Source: Epichloe hybrida
Taxonomy: Eukaryota > Ascomycota > Sordariomycetes > Hypocreales > Clavicipitaceae
Assembly: GCA_019022495.1 (NCBI GenBank)
Contig: JAFEKR010000008.1
Coordinates: 1,984,001 to 2,048,000, forward strand
Reading direction: 5' to 3'
Length of the DNA stretch: 64,000 bases
A model generated the notes under the pieces. That model was not told the DNA's origin, did not search any database, and worked only from the letters and a program-made list of their open reading frames with translations. The translations under genes and the position numbers were made by a program. Of the stretch, positions 33,835-46,594 are shown one piece after another; the first letter of the stretch is position 1; the number at the start of each line of letters is the position of its first letter.

Positions 33835-36000
33835 TCAAGACTGCGACGTAAGATCCCTCTCGATAATGGCAGCAAGGGCGAGGCACTTCTCATCCAGGTA
33901 GCGCGGGGCAGTGATTTGGATGGCACAGGGGGCGCCATCTACGACGTCTGGGCCATCTAGGCATTTTGTAAGCGACAAGCCCCGTTTTAATTTCTGGGCA
34001 CGACTTTTTCTGTTTCTTCTTCTCTCTCTGTTCTTGAGGAGGGGGGGACGGGGGGCCGATGATAATCTTTTCTTCTGGAAAAGGTCTGGGGAATCGGCAC
34101 TCACAACTTGGCTGAACATGATCTTTTACGGACATGGGTTCTGGGTCCAGCGCCTTGGAGGCTCTACCGTAGGGAATGACGCAAGCGGGATACTAGATCA
34201 AGTATCATGGTTTAGAAAAGGAAGAAGAGAGAGCCACAGGACGGGGCCAAAGTAGAAAGGGGGGACATTACGTCGAGCAAGTTCCATAGCAGCGTGTAGG
34301 GAGGCCAGCCATACGTGTCGTGGGCAACGGCGGTATTCTGCGCGGCCGGTCCCAGGAAGACGTCGATGTCGTTGTCCACCCAGGCCTGTCGCCACGCGTC
34401 CTGGTACTTGTCGCGCGCCGTGTGCAGGGCGGCCATCTTGTCAAACGTCTCAAGGTCCTGGGACACGGGCGGGGGGCCCGAGAACATGGGGTGGTAGCGG
34501 TGCGCGACGGATGCCACGGGTGGCTCTCGGCCGGCGGCAATGTGATCGACGACGCGCGGTGCGTAGTTGAAGTACTGGAACGCAAGACGGCTGCCGTACG
34601 AGATGCTTCGGTCCGGGGAATTGGCAAGACGGACGATGCTGTGGCCTGCTCTCGTGAGAGCGTCGACGGCCGAGGCCAGGGCCCGGCGGACGGGGGGGTG
34701 CAGCGGGAAGTGCTCGTCCTCGGACACGATGCCGATGGTGACCTTTGCGGGCGGGGAGGCATCGAGGCTTCTTTGCCATGGCCCCGCGTGGGCCGCCGCA
34801 TCGTATCGGTCCGGTCGCGCGTCAAGAACCGTCGATATGAAGAGCGCCATGTCGTCGAGACTGTGGGCCAGCGGCCCGGCACACGGCACCAAGCCCGGCA
34901 GGCCGTGGACGGCGCCGGTTATCTGGCCGCCAAATGGGACCCGACCGGCCGTGGGCTTGAATCCGTATACGCCGTTGCACAGCGCAGGGATGCGAACCGA
35001 GCCCGCAATGTCGGTGCCGACGCCGAGGATGGATCCTCGGAAGGCAACGAGGGCGCCCTCGCCGCCGCTGGATCCGCCGGCCGTGAGCTTGGTGTTGCCG
35101 GGGTTCAGCGTGCGCCCGAAGACGTTGTTTTCCGAATCCGCCGTCTGCGTTTCGTTTGTGTGCAAGTGAGGTGAGCCCGACGCGTTCATGGACAAGTCCG
35201 ACTGACTGACTGGTCGCCGACGGTACTTTGGCGCTGGGCGCGGGAAACATGTGGAAAAGGAAAAAGAGAAAAGGGAAAAAAAGAAGGAAAAAAGGGGGGG
35301 AAAGGGGGGGAAAGGGGGGGGGAAGGGCTCACCATGAGCGTCTGCGGAATATTTGTCTTGACGTACAGGACCGCCCCGAGATCAAGTAGCATCTTCACGA
35401 GAGCAGAGCTGGCTTCCGCCGGGGGATTCCCCAAAAACGACACATAGCCCAGCGTGGTCTGCACGCCTTGTACGCAGAAAGTGTCCTTGATGCTGATGGG
35501 CAGGCCGTGCAGCGGACCAAGCGGCTTGCCCTCTCGGCCGAGGAACTCGTCGAGATACACGGCTCTGGCGACGGCGCGGTCGAAGAAGTGCTCCGTCAAA
35601 CACGATGTCTGTTGCGTTTGTCGGACGTGTTTCCCTTGTCAAAGAGGCCGCCCCGTCCAAAGCACAGTTGGTCCAAGCCATATGGGATCTTGAGACTCAC
35701 CAGCTGCTGAGCAATGGCCGCTCGTTTGCAAAACGCTGTCGTCACCGCAAGAGACGTGACCTCCCCGTCCGCAAGCCTCCGCAACAACTGCCGCGCAGAG
35801 TACCGCTCCGTAATGTCGAGCTCATCCTGCGACAGAATGCCGCTGCGCCGTGGAATATCCGCTTCCAACAAGTTGCCGCTCGTCAGGGCCGAAGCAATGA
35901 ATGCGTCGTCGAGACGCCACGACGATGGGATCTGGGAGTCGAGCTGTTGGCGTTTGCGGGCGACCTGGACGCGCCAGTCGTTTACGTCATTGACAGTCAT
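33835..36000 (-). CDS. Amidase-signature enzyme (fungal acetamidase / FAAH-like)
   Basis: Five exons (36000-35701, 35608-35333, 35144-34272, 34192-34105, 33956-33835) join to 552 residues. The Ser-Ser-Lys triad is complete: Lys141 in LPISIKDTF, Ser217 in the GGSSGGEGAL motif and Ser241 in GTDIAGSVRIP. GYVSFLGN, VKTNIPQTLM and the C-terminal GAPCAIQITAPRY segment agree with the family. No signal peptide or membrane anchor is seen, so a cytosolic enzyme is likely. Members hydrolyse acetamide, other short amides, indoleacetamide or fatty-acid amides; the substrate cannot be assigned. Intron 2 (35145-35332) contains a long homopurine tract with G-runs on the plus strand. A CTT triplet run (36006-36038) lies right upstream of the start codon. 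A long antisense ORF (34320-35174) is a shadow. Confidence 0.92.
35294..35327 (+). other. Guanine-run tract, candidate G-quadruplex motif
   Basis: Within amidase intron 2, the plus strand has four G-runs of 7, 7, 9 and 3 separated by AAA, AAA and AA, preceded by more than 50 bp of almost pure purine. Four runs with short loops meet the usual sequence definition of a G-quadruplex motif. The plus strand is the template strand for the amidase gene. Confidence 0.6.
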
Positions 36001-38211
36001 TTTTCTCTTCTTCTTCTTCTTCTTCTTCTTCTTCTTTCTTTGATTTAGTTCTTTCTCCTAGGATCGTTTCTTTACTGTTTCTGCGCGACGAGTTGGCACT
36101 TCATCATGGACAAGATTAGAGGGAAGGGGGGATAAAAGTAAATTTCGGGATTTTGTCAAAGTTGATTGTATTGCAGTGCAGGGATGACGGGACCAGTCCC
36201 GAGCTGTAATGCTCATGTACGGGTCTCGGAGACCCGCCATTAATGAAGTAGAATCCCATGTTATTCTCGGCCGGTACGGGCCCCGGCACGGAGCTCCAAG
36301 ACAGAAGAAGTAAAATGCGTCGACTTGCCCAAGTTGGGAGAAATGTATTCGTGACGCGAGCCTTGTCCGACCACAGGTGGGACAACGCCTGGGTTTATTG
36401 GCCTGTCCTGTCCTACCCTACGACTTGGCACTGCTTGCGTGTAGTCGGTGGATGGAAGCAGATGGCTTGTGACGTCGGAACTAGATGGGCGCCGTCGTTC
36501 AACGGGTCGACGTGTTGTTGCCCAAAGAGGCAAGTCGACGCGGGTATGGGACGCCCGAAACGTGGGGTAAGTACGTACTAATGATGGACTAATGATGGAC
36601 TAATGATGGGGGGGGATGTTTATCTTGCTGTTTCTGGAAATTCGCGTATCATTCATTCGCTTCGCTTCTTTCCATCGGAGAGACAATCTTGGTTCTGCCA
36701 ATGGGAACGCTCGCTTCACATCACATGGGATGATGGCCCTCGCGTTGACAAGGGGCAAGCCACTTTTATATTACGTTGCTGCTTCCCGTGGTGCGGAACT
36801 TGATTCTTCGTCTCGTGGCCAGCCTACCCTGGAAGGGGGGTGTCATTTTGCAAACAACACGTCGTTAGTAACAGACACATTGGTTATCCAGCCTACGTCC
36901 GCTGGTCCACTCCATTTCCGAGGCCCGTCATTTGGGGATTCATCGGCCGGAGAGACGGGGTTGCATTGCATGGTGGCTTGTCGGGCGGACACTGACAGCT
37001 GGGCAGTAGGCAAGATGCAGGAGTGGGATTCCCAAACTGCATCGTGGCCCGGCATTGCAGTCACCTTGTCGTGCAGTCGGGAAAAGAAGAGATGAACGCG
37101 TTGCAGGCGCTGCAGGCGGCCAGCCAAGTCAGATCGGGTGGGTCTGTCCCACTTCCACAAGTGGGGCGCAGGTACATAATCCGTGATAATCCGTGATGAT
37201 CGGTACTCGGCATTGTTTCTCACCGTCCATCGATGCCCGCGTTGACGGCTGCATGTCTCGCCTGTCTTGGTGGTGGCCGCCTCTGGTGGTGGCCTCTGGT
37301 GGTGGCCGATGCGGCAGTTCCAGGCGCGTCAATTAGCTTTGCAGGGCATTGCACGTTGCCCCCGATGGCCTCTCCTGCCTCATTGAAGGAAAGCCTCATG
37401 GACCTGGCTTGAATCAATTGATGCGGCTCGAGTCGGCCGAGCATTATCAAGGCGGTGCTGCACAAATAAACTTCTGTCACATCAAGTGCGTTGACAGACA
37501 GCCTCGTTCCGGACCCAAGTCTCTCGACTTTCAATCCCAGCACCTGCACTACTGCACTGCACGCCTTCGCCCCCCCCTTGGCCCCCAAAGATCCTTGCGG
37601 ATGCGATGCGCGATATCAGCTTGCAAGTTTCGGCAGGCAAATCTAATTCGTAACTCCATCCGACTTGTCACACCACAAATCCTTCCAGCAGCCCTGCTCC
37701 AGTGCTCCCCCTTTGGAGTTGCCATGTACATGTACAGTACAAAGGGGGTGTAGTCCGTAGCCTTGTTGGTGCCGGTGCTCGGCGCACACGAGGCACCCGG
37801 TTTCGCCCAGGCAGCTGCCAGGGTACATGTTGGCGTGATGCCTTTTTCTATTTTCGTCCCTTCATCTCCTCGCCCCCCTCTGCCTCTTCCTCTTCCTGTC
37901 CTGCACAGCTGACAACTATGTACAGACAACCACGGACAATCACAGACGACCATAGACGACCATAGACGACCACAGACGACCACAGACGACCACCAGCAAA
38001 GCACCTGTTCAGTCTTATAAAGACGCACGTCGGGCACTGTGCCTCGACAACGGGCCCGACGACAAGACACATTGTTACCCCACTTCCCCAGCTTCAACGA
38101 CGGACTACCTCTCATGAGCCATCTTGAGGCCTTTGTCTGACTGAAATCGACGCCCTCTGCCTTCATCTGACGTGGTTGGACTCCCTCCGTTGGAAAGGAA
38201 AAATAATAATA
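36001..38211. promoter_or_regulatory. Divergent intergenic region between the amidase and the SH3-like gene
   Basis: 2.2 kb between divergent starts with no recognisable coding sequence. It is rich in small tandem repeats: TAATGATGGAC (36579-36608), a CTGGTGGTGGCC duplication (37276-37303) and four to five copies of a 12-bp ACGACCA[CT]AG unit (about 37935-37994). No TATA element stands out. Confidence 0.45.
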
Positions 38212-41163
38212 ATGGAAACCGTCGACGAACTCGCGGTAAAGCCTTTTCGGGACGTGGTTGAAAAAGGAAGGCTGGCTGTGGACAATGCGGGGGATTCACA
38301 AGATATGCTGAAGGAAGCGCAACGCCTTGTCAAAGTAGGTGAAAGAAGCTTGACCCGAATCGAGGCCAGTTGCAGAAAGCTCTATAATGAATACGGAAAT
38401 AACTTCATACTCGCTCTGAAAGAAAACGGTATGTACCCTCCATTCTTCTTTTTCTTGTGATCCTCGGAAACAATTCGTCGGCAGCTGAAGCTTGACGAGG
38501 TGACTCCGATTGACTTTCATATCTTGGCGGATAGTCTGATGCGAAATGATTTGTTGCAGTTGAGATCACCGAATACCGTAAACAGCTCACCGATTTACTC
38601 TGGGACTTTGAAGATTTCATCGACGCCGATACCTTCAAGGCCGAGAAGTTCCACGAGCTGCAGGCCTTGAATAGAGAAGCCGGCCCGAAAGTGTACAATG
38701 TTCTCATCACCATGAAACTCCAAGTTCCAAATCACTACCTTTCTCAACCATCGCCGCCATCATCCCCTCGCCCGCAGTCACTTTTCCCTCTTCAGCAGCC
38801 AGCATCCCAGCACCCCTTCGGCCTTGTCCCTTCAACGCGGGGTTCCATGTCGGGCTCACAGGGAGACGCCAGATCAGTAGCAGATTATCCTCACGTGGAT
38901 GATGTCACAACTCAGCTACAAAATCTGATGTTCCATCAGCAGTTGTCAAGTGTCCAAGGCCAAGATCTGGGCGCTGCCATCGCCGTCCAAACAGAGGAGG
39001 ATACAGACATTCCACTACCGCCTGACCAGCCTCTACAACAAACATCCCCAAGATCACCGTCACAAACGTTACACCCGAGACCGCCGTCACTGGACCCCTG
39101 GGATCCCCAATCGGCACCTGGTGGTGAAGACGTAGAGATGAATGCTCAACGTTCAGTCCAGCGAAGGCTCACTGTCTACAGGCCAGAGTCACCTGTTGAT
39201 CCCGCTATTTTCCCCATGAGCCCCGACAACGGTCAGCGCTCGCCACTTGTTGCGCAGCAACCATACGCAAGTGTAGCTGGCATCTACGATCAGGATGCAG
39301 ATGAGTATAGTGACTACCGGCACTCTGGATCCAGCACACAGTCGAATTCCACGAATGCGACGAGCCATGGAACCCGTTCGCGGCCCCCCACGCTCTCTCC
39401 TACCATTCCGGAGGAAGATGCGCCACGAGGAACAAGAAAACCAACATGTAGCATCCAGCCGCTGCAAGTGCGATCACCTCTGCTTCCTCCACCGCGAAGA
39501 ACTTCGAGAGCCTCTGTTACCAGTCGGGTCGAAGATATGGACCGGCAGTACAAGGCCATCAGACAGCTGCAAGGGCATCCCCCGACCAGTCCTCTGCCGC
39601 CACCGCCGCTGGCCAATCACCACGGCCGTGCCTCTGGCAATAGCCATCAAAGTCTTGATCCCCAATCGGGAACGTCCACTCCAAGAAGTCAACCTGGCCT
39701 CGTAATACCCATGACAGTACCGAGCGAAAATCTAGATCATGGCTTGATTCCTGTGGCCACTGAAGACTTCATACAGGCCAGACTGTCACCAAAAGATTGC
39801 ACTATAGGGTCGACTAGCACATTTTATCAATACAAAGGCTTCTGTGAGGGTGCCAAAGAAGTCATTCGCGGTGAGATTGGGATCAAGAAGACTAGGAAAC
39901 CAGTGAGTTCACCCCAAGCCAAGCTCATTTCGACTTCACACTAAAACTATTGGACAGGAATTTTTAACAGCCGTTACTGTGGCACGATGTACAGGATGTT
40001 GCTTTGAACTGGAATTTTCCCAGATTGAGTACGACTTGAACAAAGAAGGTAAGTCTACATGACATGATGCAAGACGCAAGAAGAAGAAAAAACTAATGTA
40101 ACAAACACGTTGAAGACAAGGGGAACTTTTGCAAGAGCGGCATCAACTATCGTCTCCGTTTCCTACAGAAAAGTCATCTCCCAGCCAAGCGAGTCGATGA
40201 CGTGCTTTACGCCTGCGTATTTTGTGTGCAGGCAGGAAGAACGATCCATGAGTGCGACGCAACAGTCTTCACAACGTCAAAGGCTTTGTTCAATCATATG
40301 ACACATCATCAACGGCCGTTGCCCAAGGTTCCCGGAATCGCTGTCGTGGAAGGGGACAGCATGCCCGCTCACCTCCGGAACGACTACGACATTCACTTCA
40401 GAAACCCACCCGAAGCTCATCCCGCACAGCTGAATCTCTCGCAAATATATGGAAAGCCTACGGGCGTCACGCGGCATCATTCGCGAAGGCTCTACGGCCA
40501 AAGGCTTCTGTTTGACCGCAGCCCAGCTTTGGAACTCTGCCACGGAGCCAGGGTGGTCGGGATAAACTGGCCGGAAAAGTACAATGGCGAATGGATCTTC
40601 GCATGGCACGACGGTATCTATGCATCTGTTCCTGCCGACATAATCGAACTCGATGCACCACCTTTTGAGGATATCAGAATGATGGGCTCGAGCCTGATTC
40701 GCGCAAAATCTCGATGGAAATTCCACCAAAGGGACAAAGATAAGGACAAGAGCCTCTGGCTCAGGTTTGATAAGAATGAGGCCATCATCAACATCGGCTG
40801 TAAGTAACATGAACATGGCGTGGTTGGTGGCTTTGCCGTGCTCTTGGTAGACAAAACTGACCGTGATTGTCAGATCCCAATCCGGATTTTTGGTGCTGGT
40901 CCGGCACAAACAGCAAAGGCAAATGGGGCATTTTCCCCAAAGTATTTTTAGAACCGAGCACCATCCAAGAGCTCACTGCTGAAGGGGCCGACCGTGCCAT
41001 GACATTGGCCAACGAGAAGAATAAGTCTTCATCGATGTTGGCTAAATTCGCATCCAAGAGACGACCGTCATCTGGTCGACCACAGAGCGCCGTGGAGCCA
41101 ACAAGCAGTCACGAAACTCTGTGGAATTACTATGCATCGATATCCTCTCACGGAAGCAAATAG
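38212..41163 (+). CDS. Uncharacterised fungal protein with Cys/His motif and SH3-like segments
   Basis: Five exons (38212-38428, 38560-39902, 39958-40048, 40116-40799, 40874-41163) join to 874 residues. Residues 1-160 are helical (EAQRLVKVGERSLTRIEASC, then VEITEYRKQLTDLLWDFEDF). Residues about 165-470 are a disordered Ser/Pro/Gln linker. The C-terminal part is ordered: Cys531, Cys534 and Cys535 (RCTGCC), Cys584 and Cys587 (YACVFC), then His611, His614 and His615 suggest metal binding. About residues 670-715 read like an SH3 strand pattern (YNGEWIFAWHDG, then VPADIIELD), and exon 5 opens with a second one (WCWSGTNSKGKWGIFPKVF). I recall similar fungal proteins annotated only as SH3-domain or hypothetical proteins. 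A scaffold role is inference. All five exons keep frame and splice consensus. Confidence 0.8.
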
Positions 41164-44012
41164 TAAAAGCCCGCGTGGTGGAAAAACGGACAGGAAAAGG
41201 AGTTGAAGCAGGGAAGAGGGTGAGGGGGGGGGGCTATTTTTGCGCGTCATGGATGTTCTAGACGGAGACGTGAAGCAGCTTGGTTGGCGTTCTAGTTTTA
41301 CGAGGACTTGGAAATATATCTAATATACCCAACACGATCTTTTTTTTTTTAGACTTTCCTTGGTCCTCTCGATTTGACACGCATCGCTATCTGACTAGAA
41401 CGTGGGTCCTCATTGGATGGCACCGAACTCGTATCCCCTTGCGAAGAACATTGCTCGTGTGCAACATGGATATTTCTTGTCATGGGGTCGTCATGTCAGA
41501 CATGACACAAACTGATCACGTCAACCACGATGCAGACCGCCAAGTTGAAATATGGGCCAGCAACGTGTTCGTACGACTTGCTCGCACCAACGTGTCTACT
41601 AAGAATAGTGCGAGGAAGCGTGCGCTTTGTTCCACGGCAGGAAGCGCCGCCATGTGGTCTTTTGTGCGCGCAAACACGTCGAGCCATTGTGTCTGTGTCT
41701 GTCTGTGTAGTCCGCGTGAGGTGCGCGTGCTGCAGCAGTTGCACGTGGCTGTGGTACGGATTGGAATTCGGGTTGATGCCGAACATTGTCAAATTGACTA
41801 GGAATAGCCATGACGAGATTGGCGAGAGCCCTTCTCGGACACTAGTGTGTGTCTCGGCGCTAGGAACCTTTTTTTTTTTTTTTAAACTTTGTCATATTAC
41901 CCTGGGCCATTGGCATGGAGATTTGCAGAAATGGGCACGGGGTGGGTGGATCGGGACAGGATTCAGGGTCGTGGCTGGGCGTGGCTGGCTCTTCACGCCC
42001 AGGAAGTTGGGAACCAACCACCCACTCACTCACCCACCCCTTCGGGCTTTTATGCCGTATTATTATTGTCCGGTCGTCGCCTCGTTGGTTTACGTGTAGA
42101 TGCTTGGATGGAGAGCGGAGCATCATCCAGCGCACGTTTGAGACCAGCTTGGCGGCGCGTCGTGGGGCTCCCTAGTTTCAGGTTGAAGCTGAGGATGCAG
42201 TTAGAGTGTAGTAAAACATTGCGACTGAAGGCGACTGAGGCAGGAAGAAATTCCCATCATGGGCGAGAGAGGGCAACTGAGTTGAGAGAGGGAAGGTGCA
42301 GTGCCAGACCCGTGGTGATGACTGCACTGCACCTGCCTGCACTGCACCTGCCTGCACTGCACCTGCCTGCAACAAGACCTCGAGCTGCCCTGAGCTCCTG
42401 ATCTGGCTGGGGCAGACATCACGAGACGGGAGTCGAGTTCTGGTTGTCTGCGGTGCTGCCTCTGACCTTTGTCTGGACAAAAAAGCAAAGATTCGCCGGC
42501 ACGACATGACTGGACCCGGATTCCAGATGGGCGCACATGGCCTTGGATGATTACATCTGTCGCACAAGAACCACGACAAAGCATCGAACCTCTTCACCGC
42601 TCCGCAGGATGAACGGCATGACCTCTGTTCCCGTGCAACTTGATCGGATGCGTCTTGTTCAACGAGCTCTTCCTTGAATCCATGCAAAGTAGATTTGCCT
42701 ACAGCGCATGAAGAGGCAATCTCCCGCTGAAACACGATGCCCAGCCTTCGCAAAGCTTTCACCTCGTCAGTGTCGCGTTTGAGCTGCGACTTGTTCACGC
42801 GTTGCCGCCACTCTCAGTTTGTCAGTCCATCGGCCAAGCGCCCAAGCACGGCGTGCCTGCGTGCCTGCCTGCCTGCCTGCCTGCCTGCCGTCTAGCACTT
42901 TTCACGCGGCAGCAGTGACATGGATGCACCTCAACCAGCAAGTCGTGGATGTCGTCTTTGTTCTGCAGACAAAGGATATATATATATATATCGGCCGATT
43001 ACGGAGTACGTCGCTGGCCTTTGTCCCGCCCATGCTGCTGTTTGCTGCCCGAGACGGGGACAGAGAGACGCACAGGCGCCGGCAGGCACGAACTGCCACA
43101 GACTGCCAGACTGCCAAACTGCCTGCTGCCACACTGCCACACTGCCTGCCGGACCAGAGTCAGGTCATGGCTTGGCGCCGCCTGTGTTATCCAGACTTGG
43201 CGCCGAATCCCCTGTCCGCGCCAATCAAGGCGCTGGATGCGCTCGCGCCATCGGCTGGCTGCCGTCCGATCGAGGCTGCATCCGGCTTGCTGGCATGCTG
43301 CATTCCCGCATTCTCTTACACGGAGAGTCAAGACGCAAAGACGCAGAGGCAGGCACGGGGGCGGCCAGCATGACTCCGTGAGGCGGTACGGAACCTCCAT
43401 GCCTGCCCCCCCCACCTAATGTCTGATGCGACCGACACTCCATCTTGGCCCGGAAGAGGAGCATCCCCATACAAGATCCAACCAGATGTTGGCAGCACAC
43501 GACAATGACATGCTGACTTGCTGACCCTGGCACGCGGCACGCGGCACGCGGCACATGGGTTCAACGAGAAATGTAATGGAGCTGGCTGGTGCTCCCTCTA
43601 GAAGGCGTGTGTGCGTTGCTTGTCCACCATGGATGATGGGGGAGAGTGACTTGCCCACGGCCAAGCCAAGCGCTTGTACCTTGCCTGAAGCATGGTATAA
43701 TAGTAGTGCGCTCCCATCCGAGTCCCCATTTCATATCTCCGGGTTGCCCCATGCTTGTTCATCTCTTCATTTTTTTATGCAATATTCCCACCTCAGTTTC
43801 AAGCCTTGTTGCTTCTGAATCACATGGTTGATCAGAAGTCCAAGGAAGAGAGAGGGTGAAGCGCTGAGCCTGATACCGTGTTTGACTGTCGCATCGTCAG
43901 TCTGACGGACACAATTTCCTTGTTCTACCAATCCTTCTCCCCGGTACTTCAATACGTCTCCCTCGTCGCTTTTCTCCTTTCACATACGCCTTCCATTGGC
44001 ATCGATGACAAG
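41164..44012. other. Intergenic region, 2.85 kb, repeat-rich, no gene recognised
   Basis: None of the ORFs looks like protein. It contains poly-T (41339-41350, 41870-41883), three copies of the 15-bp ACTGCACCTGCCTGC (42326-42370), a TGCC run (42860-42890), an AT dinucleotide run (42977-42990), a CTGCCA-rich stretch (43100-43150) and GCACGCG triplication (43530-43552). The nonamer TACGGAGTA is at 43000. The last 200 bp are pyrimidine-rich and are probably the GH76 leader. Confidence 0.5.
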
Positions 44013-45221
44013 ATGAGCTGTCGCAACAACAACTGGAGGTCGATACTCGCCGCCGGATGCATATATTTTGCCGTCAGTGGCGCTTCTGTAGAAGCCGCCA
44101 GCGCTCAAAACTATACTGATCATGCTGTTGCATCAATAAGGACACTAAACGAAAATTGGTACAACGTAAAAACGGGCGTCTGGGATGATGCTTGGTGGAA
44201 CAGCGGCAACGCCCTTACCACCTTGGCTGATTTTGCATCGTTACGGCTTGCTGAAGCCAACAAGCTCAATATCGGCGGATATATGCGCAACACATTTTTC
44301 CAAGCGCAAAAAACAAGCGTCCAAACCATCAAGGCAGTGGCCAAGAACGGCATGGTCTCGTCCACGTACTGCCTGGATTACAGTAACGGCTGCATGGCCA
44401 AACGAGGGTTCTTGGGGAAACGCGGATTTGACGACTTCATTAACGAATTCTATGACGACGAAGGATGGTGGGCTTTGGGATTGATTCGGTCATTCGACGT
44501 TTCTGGCGACAGAGAATACCTCGACGCGGCTGTCGACATCTTCAACGACATGCAGACAGGACGAGGCACGCCATGTGGCGGAGGCATCTACTGGAGCAAG
44601 GAGCGCAAGTACGTCAACGCCATTGCCAACGAGCTTTACTTGTCCGTTGCCGCCTCTCTGGCTCGCCGAGTGTCCCAGAATGAGACCTACAAGCGCATCG
44701 CCATTGATCAATGGAACTGGTTCGAGAAGAGCGGCATGATCAATGCTCAGAATCTGATCAACGACGGCCTGGATGGTAAATGCAAGAACAATGGTCTTCA
44801 GACATGGAGTTACAACCAAGGCGTTGTGCTTGGCGGCCTTGCGGAACTTTTCCGTCTCACCAACGAGCTGAAATACATCGAAAAGGCCGTACCTATTGCC
44901 CGGGCCGCTATCAAGTCCCTCTCAAATCCCCAAGGAGTTTTGGTCGAGACGGACAAGTGCGAGCTCCGCCCGGGAAACTGTGGCAAGGACGGGCAGCAGT
45001 TCAAGGGCATCTTTGTCCGAAACCTGGGATATCTGAACCAAGTGGCACCTCACCAGGAGTTCAAGGAGTTCATCATTCGCAATGCCGATTCGATATGGAA
45101 AAGCGACAGGGACAACCAGAACAAGCTGGGAGTGGCGTGGCCTGGTCCGTACGTGGCGGCTACGGGACCTACACAAAGCAGCGCGCTGGATGTTTTAGTT
45201 GCGGCAATTGCCGTCTCGTAA
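44013..45221 (+). CDS. GH76 alpha-1,6-mannanase (Dcw1/Dfg5 family)
   Basis: A single exon encodes 402 residues from an ATG at 44013, chosen because it gives a signal peptide (basic start CRNNNWR, hydrophobic ILAAGCIYFAVSG, then small residues before about residue 31). The frame is open upstream but that would bury the signal. GH76 features follow: NENWYNVKTGVWDDAWWNSG, the paired catalytic aspartates in FYDDEGWWALG, GRGTPCGGGIYWS, and TWSYNQGVVLGGLAEL. Dcw1/Dfg5 enzymes are thought to process the mannan core of GPI anchors while linking glycoproteins to the wall. This copy lacks a hydrophobic GPI tail (it ends LVAAIAVS), so it may be a free secreted form. Its neighbours give no functional context. 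Confidence 0.92.
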   Translation: MSCRNNNWRSILAAGCIYFAVSGASVEAASAQNYTDHAVASIRTLNENWYNVKTGVWDDAWWNSGNALTTLADFASLRLAEANKLNIGGYMRNTFFQAQKTSVQTIKAVAKNGMVSSTYCLDYSNGCMAKRGFLGKRGFDDFINEFYDDEGWWALGLIRSFDVSGDREYLDAAVDIFNDMQTGRGTPCGGGIYWSKERKYVNAIANELYLSVAASLARRVSQNETYKRIAIDQWNWFEKSGMINAQNLINDGLDGKCKNNGLQTWSYNQGVVLGGLAELFRLTNELKYIEKAVPIARAAIKSLSNPQGVLVETDKCELRPGNCGKDGQQFKGIFVRNLGYLNQVAPHQEFKEFIIRNADSIWKSDRDNQNKLGVAWPGPYVAATGPTQSSALDVLVAAIAVS

Positions 45222-46594
45222 CTACTTTTAATGGCATGAAATATAATGATCAACTACATACTCGACGAAGCTGGAAGACCACCAGTACAGTACAATAGCA
45301 TAATTACTCTGAGCGCAAGCACATTACAGCACGACCGACACTGGTGTGCTTGGAATACCATTCATCATTTTCTCTACTTGACTCTGGGAGCTGCATAGAC
45401 TACGTCATGTCGTGCGAGCAACATTCATCATCATACCACAGCATGTGCTCTCGATCCAACAACGTTTGCAGAGAGGCTTCACTTTACGCATAGACCACCA
45501 GGAACCTAGTATGTGATGGTGAAAATGAGACTGCACTGCGGTGGACTTTGCAACTTTGCTCTCCTCGTGACGGCCGGAACCTCACACACCCTGCACCGGA
45601 CCGGAAACAGTCAAAGTCACGCAACAAGACTTGTGTAAAACGAAGAAACCACAGTGACCGACTCGGAAAGGGGAAAAAAAAAAGGATGCCGGGTCCGTGG
45701 TTTCCTTCCGGAAAAACGGAAACAAGCCCCCCCCCCCCCCTGCTTCAGAATCCTCTCACTCACCAAACAGAAAAAGGATCAGAACTGGGTTGCCGTCCAA
45801 TCGTGGTGCAAAACGCGTGTGTTTGAGAAACTGGCGAACTCATCGTAGCGCCCCACTGTTTCCAGGCTGAGAGTCAGCCTGAGACGACGCGAAACTCCTA
45901 GATTCAGGGTGACTGACGGAGATGCCGCTGTTGGGTTGCTGAACGGTTTTTCTGCCAAGGCATCGGAGATTTCAAACAGTGCTGTTTCTGCGTCATCTGT
46001 TGGTTTCCTATGGAACAAGTCGTCTTTTGGCAGGGGCGGACGAAGAGGTTCGTTTGGTTTGGGGGGATCTTGGCACCCTGTGGTGTGACTTGGCTTGAGG
46101 GGGAAGGGTGAATGGGACTTTTGTGGAAGAACTTGCATGACTAATCTGTGTGCTTGTCCGGGGTCGCTGGATTCAAGGGTTAGGGTTGTGGGCGACGACC
46201 ACAGCTCTGAAGTGGGGCGGGCCGCGTGAGCGAACCAACCTAACCTGGTTTTGTGGTTTTGTGGTTTTGTGGTGATGAGCTTAGCTTGCCTTGTGACGCA
46301 GACACCTACCATGTTGAATAGACCGGATAGCGAAACAACTTGACGAACGGATATGCAATCTTGAGCTGGGGGGGCACTCTGATTCGTCGCTCGACGGGGA
46401 GCTTTTGATGATTTGAGTGACTGGAATCCATTTGCCCCGACTCCGGGAAGAGAAGCTGCGCCTGGATACCCCGCTATTAATGAGGAGGAGAGAAAAGAGA
46501 GGGAAAAAAAAAAAGAAAAAAGACAACACCACCAACCTTGCAGACCCTTCAGAGCCTTCTTTCTTGAAAATTAGGCTGCAGGCCGCAGCTCGCC
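45222..46594. other. Intergenic region upstream of the cofactor D gene
   Basis: About 1.37 kb with no recognisable gene; the 177-codon minus ORF at 45779-46312 is low in protein-like character. A-runs occur at 45677 and 46505, a C-run at 45728-45741, and a three-fold TTTGTGG repeat at 46250-46272. Confidence 0.45.

Noticed and set aside
34320..35174. 284-codon plus ORF across the amidase gene
   Set aside because: Antisense shadow in GC-rich coding DNA; the amidase triad on the minus strand is decisive.
46177..46188. Telomere-like GGGTTAGGGTTG
   Set aside because: A single two-unit occurrence; no array, so no evidence for an interstitial telomere.
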